A DNA stretch of 64,000 nucleotides from Nesterenkonia cremea (GTDB lineage Bacteria; Actinomycetota; Actinomycetes; Actinomycetales; Micrococcaceae), in the NCBI RefSeq assembly GCF_014642675.1, contig NZ_BMIS01000008.1, forward strand, positions 1 through 64,000, given 5' to 3'. Numbering within the stretch: position 1 is the stretch's first letter; the number at the start of each line of letters is the position of its first letter. Shown piece after piece: positions 37,155 through 46,334 of this stretch. Under the pieces are notes generated by a model. That model saw nothing but the letters and a program-made list of their open reading frames with translations, searched no databases and was not told the DNA's origin. Both the position numbers and the translations under genes were made by a program.

Positions 37155-38377
37155 GCGCAGATACCACCGAGCAGGATGGCGGCGGGGGAGAGGATCTCCG
37201 CGCCCGGTATCTGCCCGTCTCCCGCAAAGAGCTGCGCCGGCGCCGCGAGGCCGAGCTGGCCGCTGAGGATGAGACTGCTGAGGGCGAGGCTCCGGAGGAT
37301 GCCGCTGACGAGGATCAGGAGCACTCCGACGACGCCGAGCAGGGTGCCGTCAAGCTTCCGCCTCCGCCGGAGGACCGGACCGATGCCGAGATCCCGGCCA
37401 TCACCGATGAGGACGCGGCTGAGGACGAGGAGTCTGAGGAGTCAGCCGTTGAGGAGGGTGTGGATGAGGATTCCCTCCTCCAGGATGAGGCCGCTGAGGA
37501 TACGGCTGAGACAGTCGAGGACGAGACCGTCCTGGATGAGGAGGAAGACTCCGAGCAGCAGGCTTCTGCCGAGGACCTCTCCGATGACGTGGCCGAGCCC
37601 CCCGATGAGCAGACCTCCCTCCTCGATGCGGTGAGGATCGAATCCGAGGGCGAGGAGTCCGAGGAGACGCAGGACGCCGCAGAGAGGGTACTGGCCGATT
37701 CCGAGCCGGTGGACGCTGAGGAGCAGGACGGGCAGAAGGCCGCCGAGGCCGATCAGGACCTCGCAGCGGATCCCGACGACGTCGTGGACCTCGAGGGTGA
37801 GGATGACCCTGACCTCGTCGAGGACCTGGACGACCCGGACGATGAGGAGGCCCCCGTTCCGGCCTCTCGCCGTGCCCGCCGGCTGCTGCGTGAGACCGAC
37901 TCCCTCGATGTGCTCGACGATGACAAGCTGCGCGAGCTCGAGGAGCTCAACCAGCAGGTCGCCGAGGATGACGACCCGCACCGTGTGGACCCCGAGCTGC
38001 TGAAGAAGCAGCAGGCCATGGCCGCGATGGCCATGCAGGCCAACCAGGAGCGTCTGCGCAAGGAGCAGGAGGAGCGCGAAGACGCTGAGCGCGAGGAGCG
38101 TCGCCGCAAGCGTCGCCAGCGTCCTGAGTCCGAGGTCATCACCCGCAAGGCGTTGCGCGCTCATGCCGAGTCCGATCAGGATGCGGACGAGGATCCCCTG
38201 GCCACCGGTGAGATCGAGCCTGTCCAGGCTCGCGGTGCCCACGGTCTGGAGCTGGACGAGATCGTCGAACACTCCTCGCGCCAGGCGAACCGTCAGAGCA
38301 TGCTGCTCTGGTTGGTGATCATTCTCGCAGTGCTGTTGGCGGTCGCTGTGGGCATCATCCTCTTCGTCGTGATCTAA
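37151..38377 (+). CDS. Highly acidic tail-anchored protein, unknown function
   Basis: 408 residues. Residues about 10-35 contain a basic patch ([13 protein letters not shown]). About 200 residues rich in Asp/Glu follow, then a coiled-coil-like basic/acidic segment (about residues 270-320, with [17 protein letters not shown]), and a single C-terminal membrane helix ([18 protein letters not shown]). The bulk would thus be cytoplasmic and anchored by its tail. Position between nadD and rsfS is typical of a poorly characterised actinobacterial gene. It overlaps nadD by four bases, so it is translated with housekeeping genes. Confidence 0.8.
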   Translation: MSADTTEQDGGGGEDLRARYLPVSRKELRRRREAELAAEDETAEGEAPEDAADEDQEHSDDAEQGAVKLPPPPEDRTDAEIPAITDEDAAEDEESEESAVEEGVDEDSLLQDEAAEDTAETVEDETVLDEEEDSEQQASAEDLSDDVAEPPDEQTSLLDAVRIESEGEESEETQDAAERVLADSEPVDAEEQDGQKAAEADQDLAADPDDVVDLEGEDDPDLVEDLDDPDDEEAPVPASRRARRLLRETDSLDVLDDDKLRELEELNQQVAEDDDPHRVDPELLKKQQAMAAMAMQANQERLRKEQEEREDAEREERRRKRRQRPESEVITRKALRAHAESDQDADEDPLATGEIEPVQARGAHGLELDEIVEHSSRQANRQSMLLWLVIILAVLLAVAVGIILFVVI

Positions 38378-38389
38378 GCTGGAGAGGAC

Positions 38390-38770
38390 ATGGCTATCTC
38401 ACAGACTGTTCTCGCAGAGCTCCGGACCGCAGCTGCGGCCGCATCCGACAAACTTGCCACCGATATCGTCGGCCTGGACGTGGGGGAGCGCATCGGAATC
38501 ACCGATGCCTTCCTCATCTGCTCTGCGCCCTCGGACCGGCAGATCAACGCGATCGTGGACGCCATCGAAGTCCAGCTGAAGCAGGAGCACGCCTCCGCTC
38601 CACTGCGTCGTGAGGGCCGTGACTCCGGCACCTGGGTGCTCCTGGACTACGGTCATATGGTGATCCACGTCCAGCATGAGGAGGAGCGGACCCTCTACGG
38701 ACTGGACCGTCTCTACGCAGATGTGGATCGTGTCGACCTCGATTTGCATGATGCTTCAGAGGTGGATTAG
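38390..38770 (+). CDS. rsfS: Ribosomal silencing factor RsfS
   Basis: 126 residues of the RsfS/Iojap family: DIVGLDVGERIGITDAF, ICSAPSDRQINAIVD, REGRDSGTWVLLDYG and the IHVQHEEER block. It binds L14 and blocks subunit joining under starvation. ATG 38390 follows GGAGAGGAC. Last gene of the nadD cluster; tRNA-Ala begins 51 bases later. Confidence 0.95.
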   Translation: MAISQTVLAELRTAAAAASDKLATDIVGLDVGERIGITDAFLICSAPSDRQINAIVDAIEVQLKQEHASAPLRREGRDSGTWVLLDYGHMVIHVQHEEERTLYGLDRLYADVDRVDLDLHDASEVD

Positions 38771-38821
38771 AGTATAAGGGTTGCCGCGGAGGGATCCGGG
38801 GAAACGGAGAGAAAAGAATAC

Positions 38822-38894
38822 GGGGCATTGGCGCAGCTGGTAGCGCGTCTGTATGGCATACAGAAGGTCATCGGTTCGAGTCCGATATGCTCCA
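38822..38894 (+). tRNA. tRNA-Ala (anticodon GGC)
   Basis: 73-base cloverleaf: acceptor GGGGCAT pairs with ATGCTCC including the G3-U70 alanine identity pair. D arm GCGC...GCGC, anticodon loop ATGGCAT, and T arm CGGTTCGAGTCCG are all present. The discriminator is A and CCA is not encoded. Confidence 0.96.
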
Positions 38895-38902
38895 CAGAGC
38901 AG

Positions 38903-38936
38903 CGAAGGTCCGATCCAACAATGGGTCGGACCTTCG
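38903..38936 (+). terminator. Terminator after tRNA-Ala
   Basis: A 14-bp stem with one G-U pair (CGAAGGTCCGATCC with its complement at 38923-38936) around a six-base loop AACAAT, followed by TCGTCT. Confidence 0.82.
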
Positions 38937-38988
38937 TCGTCTGCGCAGAATTCTCCACACGGATTCTCCGCCGTGATGTACTGGCACC

Positions 38989-39951
38989 ATGCGGATTCTG
39001 ATCTACGGCGCAGGAGCCATGGGCCTCTATCTCAGCGCCCGGCTCTCACAGGCAGGACACAGCGTCTCCCTCAAGGCACGCGGCGCACCTCTGGAGCGGG
39101 CCGAGTCCGGAGTCCCCATCACCGTGACCAATGGGGACGAGTCTCAGCAGATCAGCGGTGTGAAGGTGATCGCCGAGCTGGACCCCGACTCCGAGACCTA
39201 TGATCTGGCGGTCATCACCACAAAGGCCTGGCAGGTGGCCGAGGCCGCCGCCGAGACGGCCCCCGTGCTGGGAGAGGAGGGGCGGCTGCTGACCATCCAG
39301 AACGGAGTCGACGCTCCCGCCCAGGCGGCACAGCATGTACCGGCGGACCGCGTCCTGGCCGGCACCGCAGTGGTCATCACCGAACGCACCGGACCGCTGG
39401 CCGTGGCTCTGACCGGCGCGGAGGCGCATCTGGTGCTGGGCCCCTGGGAGCCCTCCGCCGATCAGAGTGACGCGGGGGTGTACGCCCAGCAGCTGACCAC
39501 GGCACTGCGCCGGGCGGGCATCCTGGCCCAGCGGAACGAGGACATCCTCACCGCCGTGTGGAAGAAGCTGGCCCTGGTGGCCTCCTACGGGGGAGTCGGC
39601 GCCCTCTCCGGCGCGCCGGTGGGCATCACCCGTGCCGTCCCGCAGACCAAGGCGCTGGTCCGCAACGCGATGCTCGAGGTCTTCAACGTGGGCAACACCC
39701 GGGGTGCCACCCTCCAGGAGCAGGATCTGGAGGACCTGATGGGCACCTACACCCAGAAGTTCGGGGAATCCACCACAGCCTCTCTGCAGCGCGACCTGGC
39801 CGCAGGCCGTCCCTCTGAGCTGCGGGAACAGATCGGAGCAGTGGTGGCCCACGCACGCGAACTCGGCGTGGACGTCCCCATCTTCGAGACCATCTACGCC
39901 TCGCAGCTGCCCCGTGAGCTGCAGGCCCGCGCCGCCGTCGCGCAGTCCTGA
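38989..39951 (+). CDS. panE: 2-dehydropantoate 2-reductase (ApbA/PanE family)
   Basis: 320 residues. N-terminal Rossmann motif ILIYGAGAMGLYL, the family segment LAVITTKAWQ, QNGVDAP, and the C-terminal helical domain with the catalytic Lys in AVWKKLALVASYGG. It should reduce ketopantoate to pantoate for coenzyme A. Related family members act on other keto acids, so the substrate is family-level. No Shine-Dalgarno is obvious; a TACTGG box lies 4 bases before the ATG, slightly too close for a firm leaderless call. Confidence 0.88.
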   Translation: MRILIYGAGAMGLYLSARLSQAGHSVSLKARGAPLERAESGVPITVTNGDESQQISGVKVIAELDPDSETYDLAVITTKAWQVAEAAAETAPVLGEEGRLLTIQNGVDAPAQAAQHVPADRVLAGTAVVITERTGPLAVALTGAEAHLVLGPWEPSADQSDAGVYAQQLTTALRRAGILAQRNEDILTAVWKKLALVASYGGVGALSGAPVGITRAVPQTKALVRNAMLEVFNVGNTRGATLQEQDLEDLMGTYTQKFGESTTASLQRDLAAGRPSELREQIGAVVAHARELGVDVPIFETIYASQLPRELQARAAVAQS

Positions 39952-40085
39952 CCGTCCTGCCCCCTGACGCCCGGTCAGGCGCCCCTCAGGCGGGCGACCC
40001 TTGAGCACCTGAGCACCCCTGTGATGGTCTGTGACCCACGAGGTCGAGAGTTCTGCGATGAGTGCTTGAAAGGAAGTGAGGGTCT

Positions 40086-41678
40086 ATGCGCGTCGCCGTC
40101 GTCGGTGCCACCGGAAATCTCGGCACCGCTGTGCTGAAGCGGCTTCAGTCTGCCCAGGAGATCAGCTCTGTGCTGGGGATCGCCCGCAGACTTCCCGACG
40201 CCGACGCCGCCCCCTACAGCGGTGCGGAATGGCTCAGCGCCGACATCCAGTTCGAGGAGTCCCGCGCCGCCCTGGCCGAGGCTTTCGCCGAGGTCGATTC
40301 GGTGATCCACCTGGCCTGGCTCATCCAGCCCAATACGGAGCGTGATCTGCTGCGCAGGGTCAATGTGGAGGGGACCCGTCATGTGTTGGAGGCCGCCGAG
40401 AAGGCTGGCGTCGCACATATCGCAGTGGCCTCCTCCGTGGGCGCCTATTCGCCGGTGGCCGATGATCGGCCGCGCAGCGAGGACTGGCCCACTGAGGGGA
40501 TCCCGACTTCCCACTACAGTGTGGACAAAGCAGCCCAGGAACGGATCCTGGACGAATTCTCCCGCGCTCACCCGCAGATCGCGCTGGCACGTCTGCGGCC
40601 CGGACTGATCTTCCAGGGCTCGGCCGGAGCGGAGATCCAACGCTACTTCGCCGGTCGCTGGGCCCCGGTGCAGGTGCTCAGCTCCTTCCGCCCGCCTGTG
40701 CTGCCGCTTCCGCAGGGCATGCGTGTCCAGGCGGTGCATGCTGATGATGTGGCCGAGGCCTTCCTCCGCGCTGTGGTCCGCAGAGCCCATGGTGCCTTCA
40801 ACATCTGTGCCGATGACCTTCTGACCGGCCAGTTGATCGCTGAGACGATCGGGCGGGGACGCAGCATCGGCGTCCCAGGCTCCGCCTTACGTCCGCTGCT
40901 GCGCGCGGCCCATCGGGCCGGCGTCGTGCCGATGGACGAGGGCTGGCTGGATATGGCTCACCGAGTGCCCGTCATGGACAGCTCCCGGGCGGCCCGAGAG
41001 CTGGAATGGACTCCGCACAGGACAGCTGCCCAGGCCCTGGAGGAGCTGGTCCTCGGCATGGCAGCGGGGGAGGGGACCGGTTCAGCGCCGTTGAGGCCGC
41101 GCAGCGCCCATCCGGCCCATGCCGATCAGCTGCCCTGGCCGGAGAACCGTCTGCCGGAGCGAGTGGACGCTCTGCTGCTGCGTCAGTACATGGCCGATCA
41201 TCTGGCCGGAGCCACCGCTGGGCTGGACCGGATCAGCATGATGGCCGAAAGCTTCGAGGACACCCCGATCTACCCGCAGGTCTCCGCTGTGGCCGAGACC
41301 ATCCGCTCCGAACATGCCTTCCTGCAGGAGCTGATGAAGCGGCAGGGCTTCCCGCGTCCGTCGCTCTCGGCCGCCCTGACCTGGACAGGGGAGAAGCTGG
41401 GGCGGCTCAAGCCCAATGCCCGCGGCCCCTTCGGCCGGTCACCGCTGCGCATGGTCCTGGAGGCGGAGCTGATGATCGCAGCAGTGACGGGCAAGATGCA
41501 CGGCTGGAAGACCATGGAGCAGCATGCCGAGGCACTGGGCGTGGCACCCGCCGTCTTCCAGGAGCTGGCAGAGGCGGCCCAGCAGCAGCGCGAGACGCTG
41601 GACGAGGTGCACAGCTACGCAGCAGAGCGGGCCTTCCGCCGGGACGAGGAGACCTTCGAGCCCCAGCGACAGAGCTGA
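40086..41678 (+). CDS. Extended SDR (NAD-dependent epimerase-like) fused to a C-terminal helical domain
   Basis: 530 residues with two parts. Residues 1-330 form an extended short-chain dehydrogenase: [16 protein letters not shown] (NAD site), SSVGAYSPV, and the catalytic Y-x-x-x-K in [10 protein letters not shown]. Residues about 355-525 form an all-helical domain beginning [20 protein letters not shown]. It resembles a stand-alone actinobacterial family of unknown function (I recall the [11 protein letters not shown] opening and the AEKxGRLKPN block; here [10 protein letters not shown]). Its fold looks ferritin-like or four-helix. The fusion suggests joint action, but the substrate is unknown. 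GAAAGGAAG precedes the ATG. Confidence 0.85.
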   Translation: MRVAVVGATGNLGTAVLKRLQSAQEISSVLGIARRLPDADAAPYSGAEWLSADIQFEESRAALAEAFAEVDSVIHLAWLIQPNTERDLLRRVNVEGTRHVLEAAEKAGVAHIAVASSVGAYSPVADDRPRSEDWPTEGIPTSHYSVDKAAQERILDEFSRAHPQIALARLRPGLIFQGSAGAEIQRYFAGRWAPVQVLSSFRPPVLPLPQGMRVQAVHADDVAEAFLRAVVRRAHGAFNICADDLLTGQLIAETIGRGRSIGVPGSALRPLLRAAHRAGVVPMDEGWLDMAHRVPVMDSSRAARELEWTPHRTAAQALEELVLGMAAGEGTGSAPLRPRSAHPAHADQLPWPENRLPERVDALLLRQYMADHLAGATAGLDRISMMAESFEDTPIYPQVSAVAETIRSEHAFLQELMKRQGFPRPSLSAALTWTGEKLGRLKPNARGPFGRSPLRMVLEAELMIAAVTGKMHGWKTMEQHAEALGVAPAVFQELAEAAQQQRETLDEVHSYAAERAFRRDEETFEPQRQS

Positions 41679-41767
41679 GCAGCCGCTGCCAGGACGGCAG
41701 AAGACCTCTCGTCACTGCGGACCAGCGTTGTTACTCTCGGAAATGTCCACCCCAAGCGGAAAGGAAC

Positions 41768-43451
41768 GTGTTTAAGTTGGCAAGCAACGAACAGATCCTG
41801 ACCACCCGGCAGGGACATCCTGTCCAGTACAACCAGAACATGCGCACCATCGGGTCCCGCGGTCCGGCGACCCTGGAGAACTATCACTTCCTCGAGAAGA
41901 TCTCCCACTTCGACCGTGAGCGCATCCCGGAGCGCGTGGTCCATGCCCGCGGCTTCGTGGCCTACGGCGAGTTCGAGGCCACCGGAAAGATCGGGCATGA
42001 GCCGGCGTCGAAGTACACCCGAGCGCGGATCTTCTCCGAGGCCGGCAAAAGGACGCCGCTGGCCATCCGATTCTCCACGGTGATCGGCGGCCGCGACTCC
42101 TCCGAGGGGGCCCGCGACCCGCGCGGCTTCGCCGTGAAGTTCTACACCGAGGACGGCAACTGGGACCTGGTCGGCAACAACCTCGCTGTGTTCTTCATCC
42201 GCGACGCCATCAAGTTCCCCGACGTCATCCATTCGCTGAAGCCGGACCCGATCTCCTTCCGCCAGGAGCCGGCGCGGATCCTTGACTTCATGTCGCAGAC
42301 GCCGGAGTCCATGCATATGCTGACCCACCTGTTCAGCCCGCGCGGCATCCCCGCCACCTACCGCCATATGGAGGGGTTCGGGGTCAACACCTACAAGATG
42401 GTCAACGCTGAGGGTGACACGGTGCTGGTGAAGTACCACTGGCATCCGCGCGCCGGTGTGGCCTCGCTGTCCGCTGATGAGGCTGCCAAGGTGCAGGGCC
42501 AGGACACCGGCCACGCCACGCGTGACCTGTTCGACGCCATCGAGCGCGGGGAGTACCCGCAGTGGGACTTCTACGTGCAGATCATGGAGGACCACGACCA
42601 TGCCGAGCTGGACTGGGACCCGCTGGACGACACCAAGATCTGGCCGGAGGATCAGTTCCCGCTGCACCATGTGGGCACGATGACGCTGAACCGGAATGTG
42701 GATGACCACCATAATGAGAACGAGCAGATCGCCATGGGCACCGGCGTGCTGGTGGACGGCCTGGACTTCTCCGATGACAAGATGCTGGTGGGCCGTACGT
42801 TCAGCTACTCGGACACCCAGCGCTACCGCGTGGGACCGAACTACCTGCAGCTGCCGGTGAACTCGCCCAAGGGGCTGAAGGGTGGTCCCAACACCCACCA
42901 GCGCGGCGGCCTGATGTCCTTCGGCACGGACCTGGCGCCGGGGCAGAACCCGCACGTGAACTATGAGCCCTCCATCACCGGGGGACTCGAGGAGGCGGAG
43001 AAGAAGCCCAACACTCCGCCAGAGATCAACGGACAGCTCGGCCCGGCCGACCTGGAGCGCACCAACGACTATCTGCACGGCCGTGGGCGGGTACTGCACG
43101 ATGAACGACTGGGAGCGCGACCATCTGGTGGCGGAGCTGGGCGGCATGATCCAGGAGGCCGCCCCGCAGGTCCAGGAGCGCTTCCTGTGGCACCTGTTCA
43201 TGATCCACGACGACTACGGCAGTCGTGTGGGCGAGTACATCGGCAAGACGGCGGAGGATGTGAGGCATCTTCAGCCGCTTCCCACGCAGAGCTTCACCGA
43301 TGAGGAGAAGAAACGCCTGGAGAACCTGGGCAGCAACGGCGATGTGCTGGACAAGTCCCAGTGGGGCGACTGGACCTCCTCGGTGGTGAACCACCAGGTC
43401 ACCGCCGAGCAGGTCCTGGAGGGTCTCGGATCGCTGGAATACACGCGCTGA
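41768..43451 (+). pseudogene. katA: Monofunctional heme catalase, single-base frameshift near the C-terminus
   Basis: The first 440 residues are a complete small-subunit catalase: [13 protein letters not shown] with the catalytic His, the distal Asn in [10 protein letters not shown], and the proximal heme Tyr region [17 protein letters not shown]. At about 43089, in GGGCGGGTAC, one extra G shifts the frame: [10 protein letters not shown] should continue [13 protein letters not shown], which appears in the next frame and runs to the stop at 43451. The upstream frame instead runs to 43303 with nonsense. Start GTG 41768 (after GGAAAGGA) or TTG 41777. The catalytic core is intact; the enzyme may or may not be functional. 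A sequencing error in the G-run is possible. Confidence 0.85.
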
Positions 43452-43474
43452 ACAGACTCAGCCACCTGAACACC

Positions 43475-43514
43475 CAGCGGCGGCAGAGAGGATCGGTCTT
43501 CTCTGCCGCCGCTG
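43475..43514 (+). terminator. Terminator after the catalase gene
   Basis: A perfect 14-bp stem (CAGCGGCGGCAGAG with complement at 43501-43514) around a 12-base loop, placed 23 bases after the catalase stop. Confidence 0.8.
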
Positions 43515-43554
43515 TCCTCCCGAAGAGAACCGACCTGTTGGAGACGAGGTGCCG

Positions 43555-44766
43555 ATGGCGCAGAGCAGCGTGGAGAACTGGTCCGGGAGCATCAGCTTCA
43601 CCCCACAGAAGCTGAAGCGGCCGGCCTCCGAACGTGAGGTGGTCCGCCTGGTCCGGCAGGCCCGACGTCGAGGCAGGGGAGTGCGGCCGATCGGTTCAGG
43701 ACACTCCTCCACACCGCTGATGAGCACAGAGGACGTGCTGGTCTCGCTGGACCGGATGGTCGGCGTCGTGGAGGCCGAGCCCCAGCAGGGCTGGGCCAGG
43801 GTTCTTCCCGGCACGGGGCTGCGCGATCTCGGCGCGGAGCTGGAGCGGCACGGTCTGGCCATGGAGAACCTGGGCGATGTGGACTATCAGGCCATCGCCG
43901 GAGCCCTGTGCACGGCCACCCACGGCAGCGGAATCAGTCTGGGGAACCTGTCCTCCACGATGATCGGCGGTCGGCTGGTCACCGGCGAGGGCAAGGTGGT
44001 CAGCTTCGGCGTGGACGCCGGCCGGGATGAGTCGGACCCGCTGCTGCGCGCCGCTCAGGTCTCCCTGGGCGCTCTGGGCATCCTGACCTCGGTGACGCTG
44101 CGTCTGGAGGAGGCCCATGCGCTGCACCGGCAGAACTGGATGACCCATATCGACTGGGTGCTGGAGAACTTCGAGGAGCTGGTCCGCAGCAATCGCAGCG
44201 TGGACTTCTACTGGTATCCGCGCAGCGATATGGCTCAGGTCAGGATGCTCAACAAGCCGGGGGATGAGCCGGACCTGGTGCCGCCGGGTGAGCTGAAGGA
44301 GGATCTCATCGGGCCCAACTATGAGGTCATCCCGAACGACCGGCATCTGAAGTTCGAAGAGATGGAGTACATGCTGCCCATGGACACCTCGCTGGAGGCC
44401 TTCCGGGAGGTCAGGGAGCGGATCCGCAGCGTGCACCGGGCGCGGGTGGGCTGGCGTGTGCTGGTCCGGACCATCGCACCCGATGAGGCGATGATCTCCA
44501 CTGCGCAGCGCCGGGAGACGCTGACTGTCGCGCTGCTGCAGAACAATACGCTGTCCTTCGCCGAGTACTTCGACGATCTGGAGCCGCTGTTCCGCCGCTT
44601 CCGCGGGCGTCCGCACTGGGGCAAGAAGCATTCGCTGAAGGCGCCGCAGCTGCGCATGCTCTATCCGGAGTGGACGCAGTTCCAAGACATCCGCCGCTCG
44701 GTGGACCCCGATGACATCTTCATGAACGACTATCTGCGCGAACTCTTCGGCGAGGAGGAGAGATGA
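43555..44766 (+). CDS. FAD-linked D-arabinono-1,4-lactone oxidase-type enzyme
   Basis: 403 residues from ATG 43555; GTG 43549 is an alternative. An N-terminal FAD_binding_4 domain with RPIGSGHSST (the His that carries covalent FAD in relatives) and TATHGSGIS, and a C-terminal ALO domain ending HWGKKHSL...LYPEWTQFQDIRR..DPDDIFMNDYL. Relatives oxidise aldonolactones or alditols with O2 and release H2O2, which makes the upstream catalase a sensible neighbour. Substrate unknown. It overlaps the next gene by ATGA. Confidence 0.9.
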   Translation: MAQSSVENWSGSISFTPQKLKRPASEREVVRLVRQARRRGRGVRPIGSGHSSTPLMSTEDVLVSLDRMVGVVEAEPQQGWARVLPGTGLRDLGAELERHGLAMENLGDVDYQAIAGALCTATHGSGISLGNLSSTMIGGRLVTGEGKVVSFGVDAGRDESDPLLRAAQVSLGALGILTSVTLRLEEAHALHRQNWMTHIDWVLENFEELVRSNRSVDFYWYPRSDMAQVRMLNKPGDEPDLVPPGELKEDLIGPNYEVIPNDRHLKFEEMEYMLPMDTSLEAFREVRERIRSVHRARVGWRVLVRTIAPDEAMISTAQRRETLTVALLQNNTLSFAEYFDDLEPLFRRFRGRPHWGKKHSLKAPQLRMLYPEWTQFQDIRRSVDPDDIFMNDYLRELFGEEER

Positions 44767-45143
44767 GAGGCACTGCTCTGGGACGCACCACTTGGGTGTT
44801 CTCCGCGGGATTCGCACCCAGCGACAGCACAGGCCATGAGCCCGAGTTCACCTCGAGGAACACTCTGTGCCTGCTCAACACCGCAGAGACGCAGGCCTGT
44901 GTGAACCTCACCTTCTACTACGACGACGCCGACCCCGTGGGCCCCTATGAGGTCCTGGTGGAGGCCCAGCGGGTCAAGCACCAGCGGATCAACGATCTGA
45001 TCGATCCGCAGGCTGTCCTGCTGGACACCGCCTACGGCCTGGTGATCACCTCAGATGAACCTGTGGTCGCGCAGCTGTACTACCTGGACACACGCGGGGG
45101 AGAGCTGGCGGTGAGCCATCTGAACCCGCTGCCTCACCGCTGA
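44763..45143 (+). CDS. Sensory rhodopsin transducer (ASRT) family protein
   Basis: 126 residues. The sequence follows the Anabaena sensory rhodopsin transducer family: GRTTWVFSAGFAP near the start, HEPEFTSRNTLCLLN, TFYYDDADPVGPY, RVKHQRINDLIDP, and TSDEPVVAQLYYLDTR. The founding member is a soluble tetrameric beta protein that binds a microbial rhodopsin and possibly DNA or sugars. No rhodopsin gene is in this window. Its start overlaps the ALO-type oxidase stop (ATGA), so it is translated with that enzyme. Role unknown, perhaps a carbohydrate-sensing or accessory subunit. Confidence 0.85.
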   Translation: MRGTALGRTTWVFSAGFAPSDSTGHEPEFTSRNTLCLLNTAETQACVNLTFYYDDADPVGPYEVLVEAQRVKHQRINDLIDPQAVLLDTAYGLVITSDEPVVAQLYYLDTRGGELAVSHLNPLPHR

Positions 45144-45988
45144 GAGTGTTGCTCGTCCAGAAGGCTGGCGTAGCCCTCGCGGAAGCTGGGCCATCGCAGC
45201 GGTCGGCTCTCTGAGAGGCCGTTTCGGAACCGATCCAGCTCTGCGGTCTCGATGCGCTTGCCGCGGGGCCTGCCGTCGCCGCTGTCCGGCGGAACAGGCA
45301 CTGAGAGACGCTCGGCGATGAAGCCCGCCACCTCTCCCTGAGGAGTGGGGGAGCCGTCGGCAGCATGCAACAATTGCGGCGGCTGTGCAGCAGCCACCAG
45401 GTCCGCCACGAGGTCGGCGAGGTCATCCCGGTGGATCCGATTGGTCATCTGAGAGTGATCCAGCGGGTCACCGCGCCTGATCCGTTCGATGGTGCGACGG
45501 CGTCCCGGCCCATAGATCCCGGCCGGGCGGAGGACGATGAGGTCCTCGAAGATCTCGCGGGCATCCTGCTCGGCGGCCAGAAGCATCTCTGCCGTCGGCG
45601 TGGCCGGTGCCGGCGGAGTCTGTTCCGTGACGGATTGCCCGTCATAGGGCCCGATCACGCTGGTGGAGGAGACGAAGATCAGCCGGGGCTGATGATCGCC
45701 CAGAAGCCGGCCGAGTCCCTGCAGGCCTCTGCGATAGGTCCTCTCATAGTCGGCGGCACTGCGACCGTCGGCAGTCAGCGCCACCACCACGGCATCCGGG
45801 GTGAGCTGTTCGGCGCTCAGCTGCTGCTGCACCTCCGGTCGGGTCAGGTCCATGGGGATCATGCGGAAGGCAGAGGAGGAAGCGGGGCTGCGCCGCAGTC
45901 CGGTGACCTGCCAGCCGCGGTCGTGCAGACGAAGGCCGGCTGCGGTTCCAAGGTCTCCGCAGCCGGCCATGAGCGCATATGAGGTCAT
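45134..45988 (-). CDS. NAD(P)-binding SDR-type epimerase (YeeZ-like)
   Basis: 284 residues. An N-terminal nucleotide-binding segment (YALMAGCGDLGTAAGLRL) with the G-C-G-D-L-G variant seen in YeeZ-like atypical extended SDRs, then LIFVSSTSVIGPYDG and RPAGIYGPGR. The usual Y-x-x-x-K is not evident at the standard place (TAEMLLAAEQ instead), so it may bind rather than convert substrate. The 3' end overlaps the transducer-family gene tail-to-tail by 10 bases. Confidence 0.8.
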   Translation of the reverse strand: MTSYALMAGCGDLGTAAGLRLHDRGWQVTGLRRSPASSSAFRMIPMDLTRPEVQQQLSAEQLTPDAVVVALTADGRSAADYERTYRRGLQGLGRLLGDHQPRLIFVSSTSVIGPYDGQSVTEQTPPAPATPTAEMLLAAEQDAREIFEDLIVLRPAGIYGPGRRRTIERIRRGDPLDHSQMTNRIHRDDLADLVADLVAAAQPPQLLHAADGSPTPQGEVAGFIAERLSVPVPPDSGDGRPRGKRIETAELDRFRNGLSESRPLRWPSFREGYASLLDEQHSQR

Positions 45989-46034
45989 CTGCCCATCATC
46001 TCATCGCCTGGTGTCTCCTGACGGGGCGACAAGG

Positions 46035-46289
46035 TCAGTGACGACGCAGCGCGGCGATGAGTTCGTCCTTGTTCATATCGGAGTAGCCCGTGATGCCCAG
46101 CTCCTTGGCCCGGTCCTTGAGCTGCTCGACTGTGCGGTGCTCGAAGTTCTCCGCCTGCCCGCCCTTCTCACCCTGGGCGCTGAGACCCTCATCGGCGGCC
46201 GAGTTGGCGATACGCGCGGCTTTCTCCTTGGAGCTTCCCTCCTCGCGCAGCTTCTCGTAGAGCTCCTTATCCTTCACCGAGTCGGCCAT
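46035..46289 (-). CDS. Small Rho-N/SAP-like domain protein
   Basis: 84 residues from the ATG behind GGAAGGAGG. The N-terminal half is charged ([18 protein letters not shown]). The C-terminal 35 residues ([28 protein letters not shown]) form a helix-extended-helix as in Rho N-terminal/SAP domains, which bind nucleic acids. Such proteins are often stress-associated. It lies downstream of an SDR and an ADH in the same direction and may share their transcript. Confidence 0.8.
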   Translation of the reverse strand: MADSVKDKELYEKLREEGSSKEKAARIANSAADEGLSAQGEKGGQAENFEHRTVEQLKDRAKELGITGYSDMNKDELIAALRRH

Positions 46290-46334
46290 GGTCTCCTCCT
46301 TCCACGTGTGTCTCTGGGGGGCGTGCACCTGGGC

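Noticed and set aside
32141..38770. Accessory or horizontally acquired region
   Set aside because: Gene order rplU-rpmA-obgE-proB-proA-nadD-rsfS is the standard actinobacterial housekeeping order with no composition change.
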